Below are positions 33,898 to 42,860 of a stretch of 64,000 nt of DNA, one piece after another (within the stretch, counting starts at the first letter, position 1; every line of letters starts with the position of its first letter). A program made the position numbers and the translations under genes. The DNA comes from Dielma sp000508965 (GTDB lineage Bacteria > Bacillota_I > Bacilli_A > Erysipelotrichales > Erysipelotrichaceae), in contig BAHV02000025.1 in the NCBI GenBank assembly GCA_000508965.1, positions 5,177 to 69,176 of the forward strand, written 5' to 3'. The notes under the pieces were generated by a model. It did not search any database. It saw only the letters and a list, made by a program, of their open reading frames with translations, and was not told the DNA's origin.

Positions 33898-34593
33898 CTA
33901 TCGAATAAAACGCAATAAAGCTTCTGACGCTTTTTTCCATGTTCCCTTGGCAATCGGAACATATATGTTATCATTTAAGATAAAATCATAACGCCTGATG
34001 CCAGTTACATAATCTAAATTAACCAGATATGAACGATGACATCTGAAAAAATTAGTTTCAGACAGCTGAGTCGCCAATACGTCCAGCTGTCCCTGATAGG
34101 TAATAATTTCAGATTCTAAATGCAGTGTAAGCGTTCTTTTCATTATTTCCGCATATACGATGTTATCTACCGCGACAACACGGCTGCAGCCAGCCACGGG
34201 AACCAGTAAATGCTTAGCCATATTCGTTTTATCTGTCAGGTTGCCGAGCGTGTGATTCACATTGTTTTGTGTGAGATTGCGATAAATCAGATTACCTTTT
34301 CTCACAGCAGCAGAATTAACGATCCTATCATCATTGATAAGCATATATTCAGCAAAATGATTGGCATTCATAAAGGCTTGGATGTCATCTATTGGAAGCT
34401 GATCACTGATTTCAATCATTATAAAATCCAAACGCTTTCCCGTTTTAACAACACCATGCAGTTCCGCTAATCCGCTGCACAACAAAAAAACTGTTTCCAT
34501 CTTCAATTTCTTCAAATATAATTCAACCATTGGTACCATTTGCCTATAAAACGCGTTATTCTTAGTAACAACAGCAGTATTCACAGCTATCAT
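33898..34593 (-). CDS. LytTR-domain DNA-binding regulator with receiver-like N-terminus
   Basis: 231 residues. Residues about 125-231 are a LytTR DNA-binding domain (IVYAEIMKRTLTLHLE, the FFRCHRSYLVNLDYV signature, KASEALLRF). Residues 1-110 fold-wise resemble a response-regulator receiver, but I do not see a clean acidic pocket or a conserved acceptor Asp (LDFIMIEISD is the closest stretch), so phosphorylation is doubtful. No histidine kinase is adjacent. Pairing with bactofilin suggests control of an envelope function. A 26-bp near-palindrome lies 65 bases upstream of its start. Confidence 0.85.
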   Translation of the reverse strand: MIAVNTAVVTKNNAFYRQMVPMVELYLKKLKMETVFLLCSGLAELHGVVKTGKRLDFIMIEISDQLPIDDIQAFMNANHFAEYMLINDDRIVNSAAVRKGNLIYRNLTQNNVNHTLGNLTDKTNMAKHLLVPVAGCSRVVAVDNIVYAEIMKRTLTLHLESEIITYQGQLDVLATQLSETNFFRCHRSYLVNLDYVTGIRRYDFILNDNIYVPIAKGTWKKASEALLRFIR

Positions 34594-34657
34594 TCAACCA
34601 CTCCTCTTGTTTTAATGCCTCAGTTAACAATTTTCTAATGGCGTTACAGGTAAAATT

Positions 34658-34683
34658 GTCTTACAAAGTATACTTTATAAGAC
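34658..34683. promoter_or_regulatory. 26-bp near-perfect palindrome upstream of the LytTR gene
   Basis: GTCTTAC-AAAGTATACTTT-ATAAGAC: all positions pair except one C/A couple. The core AAAGTATACTTT is a perfect 12-bp palindrome; TGTATACTTTTT recurs at about 34792-34803. Likely an operator for the LytTR-bactofilin transcript. The remainder of the gap up to 34941 shows only a weak stem-loop (AAGCTG/CAGCTT, 34857-34878). Confidence 0.6.
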
Positions 34684-34941
34684 AGTCTAAAAAGCGCTAA
34701 AATGTATCTGTGATATTAACAAAAAGAACTAAAATGTGTTTACAAAGTTGAGAAATTGGTATAAAATGGTAAAAAGAAGGATGTCTCATAATGTATACTT
34801 TTTGATACTATATTCCAATCGTTACATTTATCATCATACATCTCTGATAAAGAAAGAAGCTGCCTATTAAGACAGCTTTTTATATGATTGATGAGAGAAA
34901 AAGGCGCCTGCCGGCATCTTTTTCATACTAACAATTTAAGC

Positions 34942-34990
34942 GAATAAAAAGGTATGAACTGAGCAAGACTCACATTCATACCTTTTATTC
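34942..34990 (-). terminator. Intrinsic terminator of the phosphofructokinase gene
   Basis: GAATAAAAAGGTATGAA (34942-34958) pairs with TTCATACCTTTTATTC (34975-34990) around a 16-base loop; A/T tracts on both sides allow termination in either direction. Confidence 0.8.
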
Positions 34991-35006
34991 ATTTTTTTAA
35001 TTCAGA

Positions 35007-36209
35007 TTATTTCATGTGGTATGGCTTCACATAAGCAGGAACGCCATCCTTCATGATTAATGCAGGCTCACCGACGATTAATGGTTTGAAGTAATCGTAA
35101 GCTTCCTGACTCAGACCTGCATAGTTAGGCAGAATCCATTCAGCAGGGATGTGCTTAACATGATTTGCGAATTGATCAGCCGGACCTTCGATGAAATTAA
35201 CATCATATTCAGCGCCCGGTTTACGCTGTACACCTACAACATGTCCAGTGAATTTGCCGTCAGCACTTCTCATATGAGCAGACATACCTAATTCAAAGGC
35301 TTCTGTAACATCTACTAAGCTTTGTGTATAGTTAGCGCAGCGCTGTGCAGTGCTTAAATCCTGAACTTTAGCACGAGGTGCAATGCCTGCTTCAAGAATC
35401 ATGTTCTTGACCGCATTACCGGCACCGCCTAATACAGCGTGTCCGAAACCGTCATTAACCGCTTTGCCGGCAGCCAGATAAGAGCCATCAGCAAAATGGG
35501 CGCCCTCGCTGACAACGATATAACATTTACCCTTTGTTTCCATGCATTTTTTAACTTCTGCAAGGAATACTTCCTGATCAAAATCTTCTTCAGGCAATAC
35601 AAGCAGATCCACTTTACCTGAAATTACAGAAGAACCAGCTAACCAGCCAGCATCTCTTCCCATTGTTTCAAGAATGAATACTTCTGAACGAGTATATACG
35701 TTGTAATCCAGCCATGTAGAAGTTACAACATCATTAACAAACTTAGCAGCAGAAGCAAAACCAGGGCAGTGATCAGTAACCATCAGGTCATTATCAACTG
35801 TCTTAGGAATACCTACGAAACGTTTCGCGATATTATTTTTCTTAGCCCACTGGCTTAATGCGTCAACTGTATCCATTGAATCATTACCGCCGATGTAGAA
35901 CATGATTTCAATGTTGAATTTATCCATAACTGCTACCAGTTTACGATAATCAGTTTCGTCATCTCTCTTTAATTTATAACGGCATGAGCCTAATGCTGAA
36001 GATGGAGTTTGACGAAGAATACGATTTTCCATATCCGGCATGTGGGTTAAATCAACAAGTCTTTCTTGAAGAATACCTTCAATGCCATTCAAACCGCCAT
36101 AAACTATATCATATACCGGGTTTAATTGGTTTGCCTTAACTACGCCAGCAAGTGATGCATTGATAACGGTAGTAGGTCCACCAGATTGAGCAACTAAACA
36201 ATTTGCCAT
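35007..36209 (-). CDS. 6-phosphofructokinase, pyrophosphate-dependent type
   Basis: 400 residues. Converts fructose-6-phosphate to the 1,6-bisphosphate. Sequence points to the PPi-using class: the phosphodonor loop is GGNDSMDT (ATP enzymes have GGDGS) and the catalytic loop is PKTVDND (ATP enzymes have PGTIDND); the Asp and Lys are the known PPi-determining positions. Other family motifs: MGRDAGWLAGS and GGAGNAV. AGGAGGATTATAAAATG start. Monocistronic, with a terminator downstream. A reversible PPi-enzyme saves ATP in glycolysis; whether a second ATP-PFK exists elsewhere cannot be seen. Confidence 0.88.
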   Translation of the reverse strand: MANCLVAQSGGPTTVINASLAGVVKANQLNPVYDIVYGGLNGIEGILQERLVDLTHMPDMENRILRQTPSSALGSCRYKLKRDDETDYRKLVAVMDKFNIEIMFYIGGNDSMDTVDALSQWAKKNNIAKRFVGIPKTVDNDLMVTDHCPGFASAAKFVNDVVTSTWLDYNVYTRSEVFILETMGRDAGWLAGSSVISGKVDLLVLPEEDFDQEVFLAEVKKCMETKGKCYIVVSEGAHFADGSYLAAGKAVNDGFGHAVLGGAGNAVKNMILEAGIAPRAKVQDLSTAQRCANYTQSLVDVTEAFELGMSAHMRSADGKFTGHVVGVQRKPGAEYDVNFIEGPADQFANHVKHIPAEWILPNYAGLSQEAYDYFKPLIVGEPALIMKDGVPAYVKPYHMK

Positions 36210-36274
36210 TTTATAATCCTCCTATTTAAGTACGTGCCTATTTTATCATACTTTACAGCAATTTAAAAGAGACG

Positions 36275-36625
36275 TTACCGGCTTTTATTGAAGAAAATCT
36301 TTAAAGCGCTCAGCAGTGAGATGACAACATCATTCACCAGCAGAATCAGCATTAAAGAAAAACTTTTAAAACCAATCAAAAGATAACCGGCCATGATTGC
36401 TATAATGTAGAAGCGGACTCTTTTACCGCGCGCTGTCGCTGTAATTTCCTCCATATGCTTAACGATATAAGCCTCATCGAGATATTGGGCAGAGGCGGCA
36501 TCAATGATTGCCAAAAGCAGCCAGAAAATATTGATATTTACAGAATAGATTCTAAGCAGACAAGGCAGCCCCAGCAGCATCAGCAATAATGCAAACTCGG
36601 CCTCTTTCAGCTTTTTCTCCATCAT
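36275..36625 (-). CDS. Small integral membrane protein
   Basis: 116 residues with about four predicted membrane helices (LLLMLLGLPCLLRIY, IFWLLLAIIDAASA, FYIIAIMAGYLLIGF, LMLILLVNDVVISLL). Not recognised. Its start overlaps the end of the ABC-F gene by 4 bases, so it is the last gene of the licD-amidase-ABC-F run. The basic C-terminus (KIFFNKSR) should be cytosolic. Confidence 0.75.
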   Translation of the reverse strand: MMEKKLKEAEFALLLMLLGLPCLLRIYSVNINIFWLLLAIIDAASAQYLDEAYIVKHMEEITATARGKRVRFYIIAIMAGYLLIGFKSFSLMLILLVNDVVISLLSALKIFFNKSR

Positions 36626-38475
36626 TGCTCAAGCGCCTCACTGTATTCTTCCCACTGCGCCATTAAATTCTCTATTTCATTATTTACTTCATCGATCTGA
36701 TTATCCAATTCATTCATTTTCTGATAATCATGATAATATTCAGGATCAAAGCGAAGCTCGCGCAGGGCTTCAATTTCTTCTTCCTTAGCGGCGATTTTTT
36801 TCTCTAGCTTAGCGATTTCTTTGCCGATATTCAGATTCACCGGCCGGCTCTTTTTCTCCTGATGACTCACTTTAACCTGATTTTCTTCAGCTGTCTTATT
36901 TCCTTCTATATAATCATGATAATTCATCGGTGTATAAACCGCATCGTTTTCATCGATATGCAGAATTGCCGTCGCCAGCTTGGAAATAAAATAACGGTCA
37001 TGAGAGACAAACAGCATTGTGCCGTCATATTCAGAAAGACTTTTTTCCAGTGCTTCTTTGCCTAATAAATCCAAATGATTGGTCGGTTCATCCATAACCA
37101 GAAAGTTAGGCTGAGAAAGCATCAGCTTTACCAAGCTTAGCCGCACCTTTTCACCGCCGGATAAACAATCCACTGTTTTAAACACCTCATCACCGGTAAA
37201 TAGAAAACAGCCTAAAGCACTTCTTACTTCTGTACGGGTCAGATCAGGGAAGTCATTCCAGACTTCCTCAAGAATCGTATTTGCCGTATTAAACTGCGCC
37301 AGCTCCTGATCAAAATAACCGGGTTCGATCTGATGACCAAGCATCACAGAGCCTCCCAGGCTTGGAATTTTACCCATAACGGTTTTCACAAAGGTTGATT
37401 TCCCCTTACCGTTGGGCCCAATTACCGCTACCCGCTGACCTTGCATCACCTCAAGATTGATCGTACAAAGCGCATGATCATAACCAATTTTCAATTCTTC
37501 AACAGTAAGCACCCGTTTACCGCCGCGGATTCTTGATGTAAAGCTGGCCTTAAATGACTTTTTACTTTCTTTTGGATCTTCGATCCGTTCCATTCGATCC
37601 AGATATTTTATTTTAGACTGTGCAAATGCTGCCTTATTCTTTTTATAGCGGAATTTCTCAATCAAAGCCTCCATCCGCTCAATTTCTTTTTGCTGACGGG
37701 CATAAGCTGATTTCTGCCGCTCAATATCATTATCCTTCTGCTTGACATAAGATGAATAATTACCGACATAACGGCGCATCACACCATATTCAATCTCATA
37801 GATTTCATCAGCCACGTTATCAATAAAAGTCCGGTCATGAGAAACCAGCACAACAGCTTTCGGATAGCGTTTCACATAGCCTTCAAGCCATTCAATTGTT
37901 TCCAGATCAAGATGGTTGGTCGGCTCATCCAGCAAAAGAATATCCGGAGCTGACAGCAGCAGCTTCACAAATGCGATACGGGTTTTCTGTCCGCCGGAAA
38001 AAGTCTGCACCTCCCGCTGAAGATCCTCTTCATGGAAGCCAAACCTTGTAAAGATATTTAAAATATCTGACTGAACCGTATAACCGCCCCGCTCCTCAAA
38101 GCGATGCTGAAGATCGGCATAGCGGTCAAGCAGCTCCTGAGAATGGTCATAAACCATCGCCTCGGTCATTTCATCCAGCTGCTTCTGCATGATTTCTACA
38201 TCTTTGAAAACTTCATTCAATTCTTCCTGTACAGTGCGTGATTCACTGGTAAAAGTCGTCTGTGCCAGATAACCGATCCGACAGCTGCCAGCCTTATGAA
38301 TCGTTCCTGAATCCAGTTCTTCTTCACTGGCGATAATCTTCATCAGCGTCGTCTTGCCGCAGCCATTAGCGCCGATTACCGCGATTTTTTCATTATTCTT
38401 AACCTCGAACTGAATATTTTCAAACAGAATATTCGCGCCGAAGCCTTTTGTTCCTTTATTTATTTGATATTGCAT
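36622..38475 (-). CDS. ABC-F family ATPase (ribosome-associated, YdiF/Uup-like)
   Basis: 617 residues. Two ABC domains without membrane segments: Walker A GANGCGKTTL and GPNGKGKSTF, signatures FSGGQKTRIAF and LSGGEKVRLSL, Walker B LLLDEPTNHLD and LVMDEPTNHLD. The inter-domain linker is long and basic (KQKDNDIERQKSAYARQQKEI), and the C-terminus is a coiled coil (IAAKEEEIEALRELR...QIDEVNNEIENLMAQW). ABC-F proteins act on the ribosomal E site in translation or antibiotic protection. Nothing here marks it as a specific resistance determinant. Confidence 0.9.
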   Translation of the reverse strand: MQYQINKGTKGFGANILFENIQFEVKNNEKIAVIGANGCGKTTLMKIIASEEELDSGTIHKAGSCRIGYLAQTTFTSESRTVQEELNEVFKDVEIMQKQLDEMTEAMVYDHSQELLDRYADLQHRFEERGGYTVQSDILNIFTRFGFHEEDLQREVQTFSGGQKTRIAFVKLLLSAPDILLLDEPTNHLDLETIEWLEGYVKRYPKAVVLVSHDRTFIDNVADEIYEIEYGVMRRYVGNYSSYVKQKDNDIERQKSAYARQQKEIERMEALIEKFRYKKNKAAFAQSKIKYLDRMERIEDPKESKKSFKASFTSRIRGGKRVLTVEELKIGYDHALCTINLEVMQGQRVAVIGPNGKGKSTFVKTVMGKIPSLGGSVMLGHQIEPGYFDQELAQFNTANTILEEVWNDFPDLTRTEVRSALGCFLFTGDEVFKTVDCLSGGEKVRLSLVKLMLSQPNFLVMDEPTNHLDLLGKEALEKSLSEYDGTMLFVSHDRYFISKLATAILHIDENDAVYTPMNYHDYIEGNKTAEENQVKVSHQEKKSRPVNLNIGKEIAKLEKKIAAKEEEIEALRELRFDPEYYHDYQKMNELDNQIDEVNNEIENLMAQWEEYSEALEQ

Positions 38476-38479
38476 ACCC

Positions 38480-39787
38480 TTATTCCTTTGTAACTTTCAA
38501 GTAAGAAGCGATTGAATTCGCTGTCTCACTGATGATCTTGTCAAAATTAGTTTTCCAGAACTCGGCATCCTCATCATTGGAAATATACAGATATTTAATC
38601 ACTACTGCCTGCATTCCATGCTTATTCGCTGTCGCAAAAGAATTTTCAGTGCGTGAACGCTCAGAAATCATGCCCGCCTGAGTGGCGACACCGCCGGCCT
38701 CACGGATCTGAAGAATGCTGTCATAGACCGCGCGTCCGTCATCCCCCTCAGCCAATACCGGCGGTACAACACCATCGACACTGGTTCCTGAAGTATAAAG
38801 CGAGCTGCCGTCAAGATCGATATTTTTCTTCATATCAAACAACAGCTGATTCGCCAATGTTGATGAAGCATAATTCGAGTAATAAACCTCCATACCATTC
38901 AAATAATTGTAAGAGGAAGAATTAAACTGAAGATTGATATAATACTTAGCATTTTTTTCATAAGCCTTATATAATCTGCCATTTAATCCATAAGTATTGA
39001 TTTCCTGTTTGATGCTGTCCTTGGTAATTCCCACCGTAAAGCCATAGCCTTCCAGCTTTTCTTTTAATGCTAAAGCCGCGGCATACATTTCATCATTCTC
39101 ATTCAAGCCATTGGCATCATAACCCCAATCGACACCCATGCCATAATCATCATTGCCGCCCGCCGGATCAAGCATGATATCCACTGAATCATGCTGAACG
39201 GTATCACTGGTTACATTGATGAACATATAATTCTGATCAAGCAGTGTTTCCTCATCATTAAGGATTCCCTTATCCGCGATTAATTCTACCTTCTTACTGG
39301 CATTATTGCGTGTAACCGTATGAAAAACATCCTTTAACGGCTCTTTCATAACAATCCGCTGATCGCTCAGATTATAAACTAAATAGACCTCATAAAAACC
39401 ATTCTCAACCTCAGCCAGATTCAACTGATGATCGGCCTTATTTTCAAGTGAGAACATTAATTCCTTACCGGTACAAATATCTACCAGCTTTAATGTCTTG
39501 CCGACCATTTCATCAGCAGTCAGCACATCATAAGGCTGTTTCAAAAGATTCAGTGTTTCACCATAATAAAAATAGTCGCTGATCTCATATTGATTCTCAA
39601 ACGTTTTATTAATAAAAGAAGCCGTTTTAGAAGGTGTAAAACCACAGATCGTATAACCGTTGTCATTTCCTTTATCCGGTGATATCAACAGATTAAAAAC
39701 AAGATATACAACCAGAAGAATCAAGGTAAAGAAGGGGACTGCAACTTTCCATTTCACCTTTAATTTTTTCTTTGGCACATAACTCAT
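38480..39787 (-). CDS. Amidase_3-like membrane protein lacking catalytic residues (pseudoenzyme)
   Basis: 435 residues. Basic cytosolic tail, one membrane helix (about 15-35), a beta-rich extracytoplasmic segment (40-200) and a C-terminal domain shaped like N-acetylmuramoyl-L-alanine amidase (about 202-432). The zinc motif DPGHGG is DPAGGND (207-213; His lost), the second Glu may be in NENDEMY (229-235), the HxN motif is NLQFNSS (285-291; His lost), and the final ExGFxSN is KYLYISN (398-404; Glu to Lys). It probably binds peptidoglycan or a partner without cutting. Between licD and the ABC-F gene with 4- and 11-base gaps, so one transcript. Confidence 0.78.
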   Translation of the reverse strand: MSYVPKKKLKVKWKVAVPFFTLILLVVYLVFNLLISPDKGNDNGYTICGFTPSKTASFINKTFENQYEISDYFYYGETLNLLKQPYDVLTADEMVGKTLKLVDICTGKELMFSLENKADHQLNLAEVENGFYEVYLVYNLSDQRIVMKEPLKDVFHTVTRNNASKKVELIADKGILNDEETLLDQNYMFINVTSDTVQHDSVDIMLDPAGGNDDYGMGVDWGYDANGLNENDEMYAAALALKEKLEGYGFTVGITKDSIKQEINTYGLNGRLYKAYEKNAKYYINLQFNSSSYNYLNGMEVYYSNYASSTLANQLLFDMKKNIDLDGSSLYTSGTSVDGVVPPVLAEGDDGRAVYDSILQIREAGGVATQAGMISERSRTENSFATANKHGMQAVVIKYLYISNDEDAEFWKTNFDKIISETANSIASYLKVTKE

Positions 39788-39798
39788 AAGGCACCTCC

Positions 39799-40611
39799 TT
39801 AAAGTTTAATATCAATAATATGCTTGGGCTGCTGATCCTTTTCTGCAGGATACTGCATATAAGTCTCTCCAATTTCAATTTTCAAATATTCCTCCGCTTT
39901 ATTTGGGACGGGCAGCATCGTGTCCTCAAACGGTACATAGCGGGTCGGATAAATCATTGATTTAGGATATACGATAGGTTTAAACGGCGAATAGAAAGTC
40001 CATGTCAGATCATAACCGATCAGCGGACTGCCCTTCGCTTTTTCACCATACCGCTTCGCGTGATTCACGAATAGCTTCTTCAATCCAAGCGGATTCATAT
40101 GCAGATTCTCACAAATAGTAATCAGCGGCATCAGCGCATCATTGCCGATGCGGTGAATTAAATCCGCCGCCTTGCGCTCACTGACATAATCTATGATGAA
40201 GACATCGATAAACAAGCCATCGCCATCCTGACATTTATTAGCCAGTAAAGTATTCGCTTCTTTAACATAGGTATTCTTCTTGCGTATTTTCATAGCCGGT
40301 ATCGTAACGGTATATTCCTGATGAGTATCGAAACATTGAAACATATATTCCTCAGGCAAAGCGGCCGGCAGAATTTTTAAGAATTTTTCATAATCTTCAC
40401 GCATCATGGCAATGTCGGCATCATCATCCCAGGGGATAAACCCTTTATGACGGACGGCACCTAAAGCACTGCCGCCAACTAAATAATAAGGAATGCCATA
40501 GTCCTTGGATATTTTATCAATCATTTTAAGCATTTCAAGCAAAACCATCTGTACATCACGCACAGTTATCACATGGCCGTCATCCATGGTTTTTAATATA
40601 TATTCTTTCAT
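39799..40611 (-). CDS. LicD-family phosphotransferase
   Basis: 270 residues. Nucleotidyltransferase-fold LicD signature: YLVGGSALGAVRHKGFIPWDDDADIAM (key residues GGS, R-H-K-G-x-I-P-W-D-D-D-D, about 43-69). Relatives add phosphocholine or other phospho-groups to teichoic acids or glycans. No choline uptake or CDP-choline genes nearby, so the donor is unknown. First gene of the leftward run with the amidase-like and ABC-F genes; a TATAAT-like -10 lies upstream around 40670. Confidence 0.88.
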   Translation of the reverse strand: MKEYILKTMDDGHVITVRDVQMVLLEMLKMIDKISKDYGIPYYLVGGSALGAVRHKGFIPWDDDADIAMMREDYEKFLKILPAALPEEYMFQCFDTHQEYTVTIPAMKIRKKNTYVKEANTLLANKCQDGDGLFIDVFIIDYVSERKAADLIHRIGNDALMPLITICENLHMNPLGLKKLFVNHAKRYGEKAKGSPLIGYDLTWTFYSPFKPIVYPKSMIYPTRYVPFEDTMLPVPNKAEEYLKIEIGETYMQYPAEKDQQPKHIIDIKL

Positions 40612-40786
40612 TTGTCACCTGATTGTATCATTTATGTACTATTTTCATTCATCTATACTCTTCATTATTATACACTAAAATATAGAATTATGGTAAATCT
40701 ATCGATGAATGAAACCTTTTTTAATATAAATTTATAATTAAAGCCATGATTCAATCTCAGCTGCCAACAAATTAAACAGATAAAAT

Positions 40787-40816
40787 AAAATCTCACAGCC
40801 GCTGCCATGAGATTTT
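40787..40816 (-). terminator. Intrinsic terminator of the DJ-1/PfpI gene
   Basis: AAAATCTCA (40787-40795) and TGAGATTTTT (40807-40816) form the stem; on the minus strand the stem runs into TTTTATTTTA. Confidence 0.8.
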
Positions 40817-40834
40817 TCAGTATCTTTAATTTTA

Positions 40835-41386
40835 TTAACGCTGATCGTATTGAATCGATGCCTTAACCGCTTTCGCCTTTTCTTCACCCAGGATCAAACG
40901 GACTAATTCAAGGCCAAGATCCAGTGCATAGCCTAAACCGCGGGCGGTAGTGATCATGCCATCGGTAATAACACCTTGTCTCGTATATTCAGCACCGATC
41001 AGCTGATCCTCAAAGGTTGGAAAACATGTCGCATGCTTACCCTTAAGCAAGCCTAATCCGCCAAGTACACTTGGCCCGGCACAGATTGCGGCTAGCCGGC
41101 GGCCGTCAGCAGCTGCCTGAACCAATGCCTCACACAGCGGCTCACAAGCAGCTAAGTTGGTGGTTCCCGGTAACCCGCCAGGTAAAAATAAAACATCGGC
41201 ATGATCAAGATCCGCTTCCTTGAGGGTTTTATCCGCTTTTATTTCAATCTGATGCGAACCGCAGACACTTGCCTGATTATTAATTGAAATCAATTCTGTA
41301 TCAATGCCGGCACGGCGCAGCACATCCACAACCGCCAGACATTCAACTTCTTCAAAGCCATCAGCCATAAATGCTAATACTTTCAT
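40835..41386 (-). CDS. DJ-1/PfpI family protein
   Basis: 183 residues. Conserved acid in FEEVECL (Glu about residue 14) and the nucleophile-elbow Cys in AAICAGPSVLG (about residue 104). Family members act as glyoxalase/deglycase-like or chaperone proteins; closest general type is the YajL/DJ-1 subgroup. Start at 41386 (MKVLAFMADG) follows AGAAGGGATTTTA; the longer frame to 41443 has no ribosome site. Divergent from the Pho-box operon. Confidence 0.88.
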   Translation of the reverse strand: MKVLAFMADGFEEVECLAVVDVLRRAGIDTELISINNQASVCGSHQIEIKADKTLKEADLDHADVLFLPGGLPGTTNLAACEPLCEALVQAAADGRRLAAICAGPSVLGGLGLLKGKHATCFPTFEDQLIGAEYTRQGVITDGMITTARGLGYALDLGLELVRLILGEEKAKAVKASIQYDQR

Positions 41387-41476
41387 TAAAATCCCTTCTT
41401 TCTTCTTTATTATTCTAACGCAAACGATGCTGAAATACCACAATTACGATTTGTCGTTTGACTGATAAGAATCGAT

Positions 41477-41516
41477 TTAACCAAATATTAACAGAATTTT
41501 AATTGAACATTTAATG
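41477..41516 (+). promoter_or_regulatory. Four-repeat Pho box (PhoP-type operator)
   Basis: TTAACC (41477), TTAACA (41488), TTAATT (41499) and TTTAAT (41510) recur at exactly 11-bp spacing, matching the Bacillus PhoP direct-repeat consensus TT(A/C/T)A(C/A)A. A weak -10 (TAGGCT, 41525-41530) follows, as expected for an activated promoter. It lies 43 bases upstream of the binding-protein gene, so the operon is predicted to be induced by phosphate starvation. Confidence 0.65.
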
Positions 41517-41534
41517 TCTGATGGTAGGCTTACA

Positions 41535-41550
41535 CATGTTAAATAACATG
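41535..41550. repeat. Inverted repeat just before the ribosome site of the Pho-box operon
   Basis: CATGTTA (41535-41541) and TAACATG (41544-41550) with a 2-base centre, directly followed by GGAGGT. It could be an operator or a small 5' stem. Confidence 0.6.
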
Positions 41551-41558
41551 GAGGTAAT

Positions 41559-42818
41559 ATGAGAAAGAATAAAAGCTTATTGCTTGCCGCATGTCTGCTC
41601 TTAGGCGGATGTTCAGCAAATGCGCAGCCTGATGCTGCATCGGATCACGCGGAAGAAAAAACGGAAATAACATTGTGGCATACGTTTACGGAGATACATG
41701 AGGAAACTTTGCAGAATATTATCAGTGAATTTAATGCTTCACAGGATACATATACCGTTACAGCATTGACACAGCCGCTGGATGGCTTCTCATCAAAAGT
41801 TTATGAAGCTGCTTCCAACGGCACCGGTCCGGATATGGTTATGCTGGATGCGTCAGCAGCCGCAGATTATGCGGAAGAAGGCATGGCCATTGATTTTTCT
41901 GACTATCTTGATATTAACACTTATAAATCAAGAGTCAGTGAAGGCTTATTTGAAGAATCCACCGATTTTGCCGATGGTGCCTGGCACTGTATCGCCATTC
42001 AGTCTACCGGCCCAGTATTCTTCTATGACAAAACACTCTATGATGAATTAGGTTTAAGTGCGCCGCAGACTTGGGATGATGTCGAGAACAGTTCAAAGAA
42101 AATCTATGAAGCAAAAGGAATTCCGGGTTTTGCGGTTGATTCCATTCCAGATCTTGCCATCATGCTCTTAAATCAATCAGGTGTTGGTTACATTGACAAG
42201 GAAACCAAAACCGTCAATTGGCAGGATGATCGTTATATTGCATTGGTGGAATGGTTCTCTAAGGGTGTTCAGGAAGGCTATTTCCAATTGGCACCAACTA
42301 CCGGTGACTACAACTCAGGAGATATTGGCGCCCATGTATTAGGAGCCTACATCGGTTCTTCCGCAGGTTTGCCATTCTTGGATCTGGGTGATCATGAATT
42401 GGCTTGTACCCGTGTTCCACAATTAAGCAATGGCGCTGAAAAGTGGGTTCAGCAATGGACAAGAAATATCATTGGCTTTAAGAGTAATGAAACGAAGGAA
42501 AAAGGCGTTGCCGCTTTTGCGGAATACTTCACTAATGCAGATAACGCCGCAGCATGGGCAATCGCTTTTGGCGGTTTCTCCCCTTACAGCGATGCTGATT
42601 CAGCAGCGGCCTATAAAGAATACATTGCCGGTAATATCGCCCTTCAGGCATTAGCTCTGCAGAATGACTATGCCGGTGCCCTGCCGGTATTAAAGGGTTC
42701 AAGTACAGTTCGCACAGAGCTTGAAAAAGCTGTTAAGAAAGCTGCCACAGCCCAAGCCTCGGCCAAGGATGCCTTGAATGAAGCCGTACAGGCTGCTGAT
42801 CTGGCGCTGAGTGAATAA
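41559..42818 (+). CDS. Substrate-binding lipoprotein of a UgpB/sugar-type ABC importer
   Basis: 419 residues. Lipobox LLGGC at residues 17-21, then an SBP family 1 fold (ITLWHTFTEIHEETLQNI, FYDKTLYDELGLSAPQTWDD, the WVQQWTRNIIGFKSNE region). SBP family 1 includes glycerol-3-phosphate, maltose and glycerophosphodiester binders. Operon context (phosphodiesterase, HAD phosphatase, Pho box) favours an organophosphate ligand such as glycerol-3-phosphate or a glycerophosphodiester. The C-terminal 30 residues are an Ala/Lys-rich helix (AVKKAATAQASAKDALNEAV). First gene of the operon. Confidence 0.88.
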   Translation: MRKNKSLLLAACLLLGGCSANAQPDAASDHAEEKTEITLWHTFTEIHEETLQNIISEFNASQDTYTVTALTQPLDGFSSKVYEAASNGTGPDMVMLDASAAADYAEEGMAIDFSDYLDINTYKSRVSEGLFEESTDFADGAWHCIAIQSTGPVFFYDKTLYDELGLSAPQTWDDVENSSKKIYEAKGIPGFAVDSIPDLAIMLLNQSGVGYIDKETKTVNWQDDRYIALVEWFSKGVQEGYFQLAPTTGDYNSGDIGAHVLGAYIGSSAGLPFLDLGDHELACTRVPQLSNGAEKWVQQWTRNIIGFKSNETKEKGVAAFAEYFTNADNAAAWAIAFGGFSPYSDADSAAAYKEYIAGNIALQALALQNDYAGALPVLKGSSTVRTELEKAVKKAATAQASAKDALNEAVQAADLALSE

Positions 42819-42821
42819 TAG

Positions 42822-42848
42822 AATTGCTGAAATTTTCAGCAATTTTTT
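42822..42848 (+). terminator. Leaky terminator/stem-loop after the binding-protein gene
   Basis: AATTGCTGA (42822-42830) pairs with TCAGCAATT (42836-42844), followed by TTTT. It lies between the binding-protein stop and the ribosome site of the next gene, so it should reduce but not block expression of the rest. Confidence 0.75.
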
Positions 42849-42860
42849 GAGAGGAAAACT

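Noticed and set aside
34855..34941. Small RNA gene or second terminator between the LytTR gene and phosphofructokinase
   Set aside because: Two weak hairpins are present, but no promoter or clean T-tract supports a separate transcript.
36862..37065. Antisense frames inside the ABC-F gene and many similar opposite-strand frames across the window
   Set aside because: They lie wholly within strongly conserved genes on the other strand, lack ribosome sites and encode no recognisable family.
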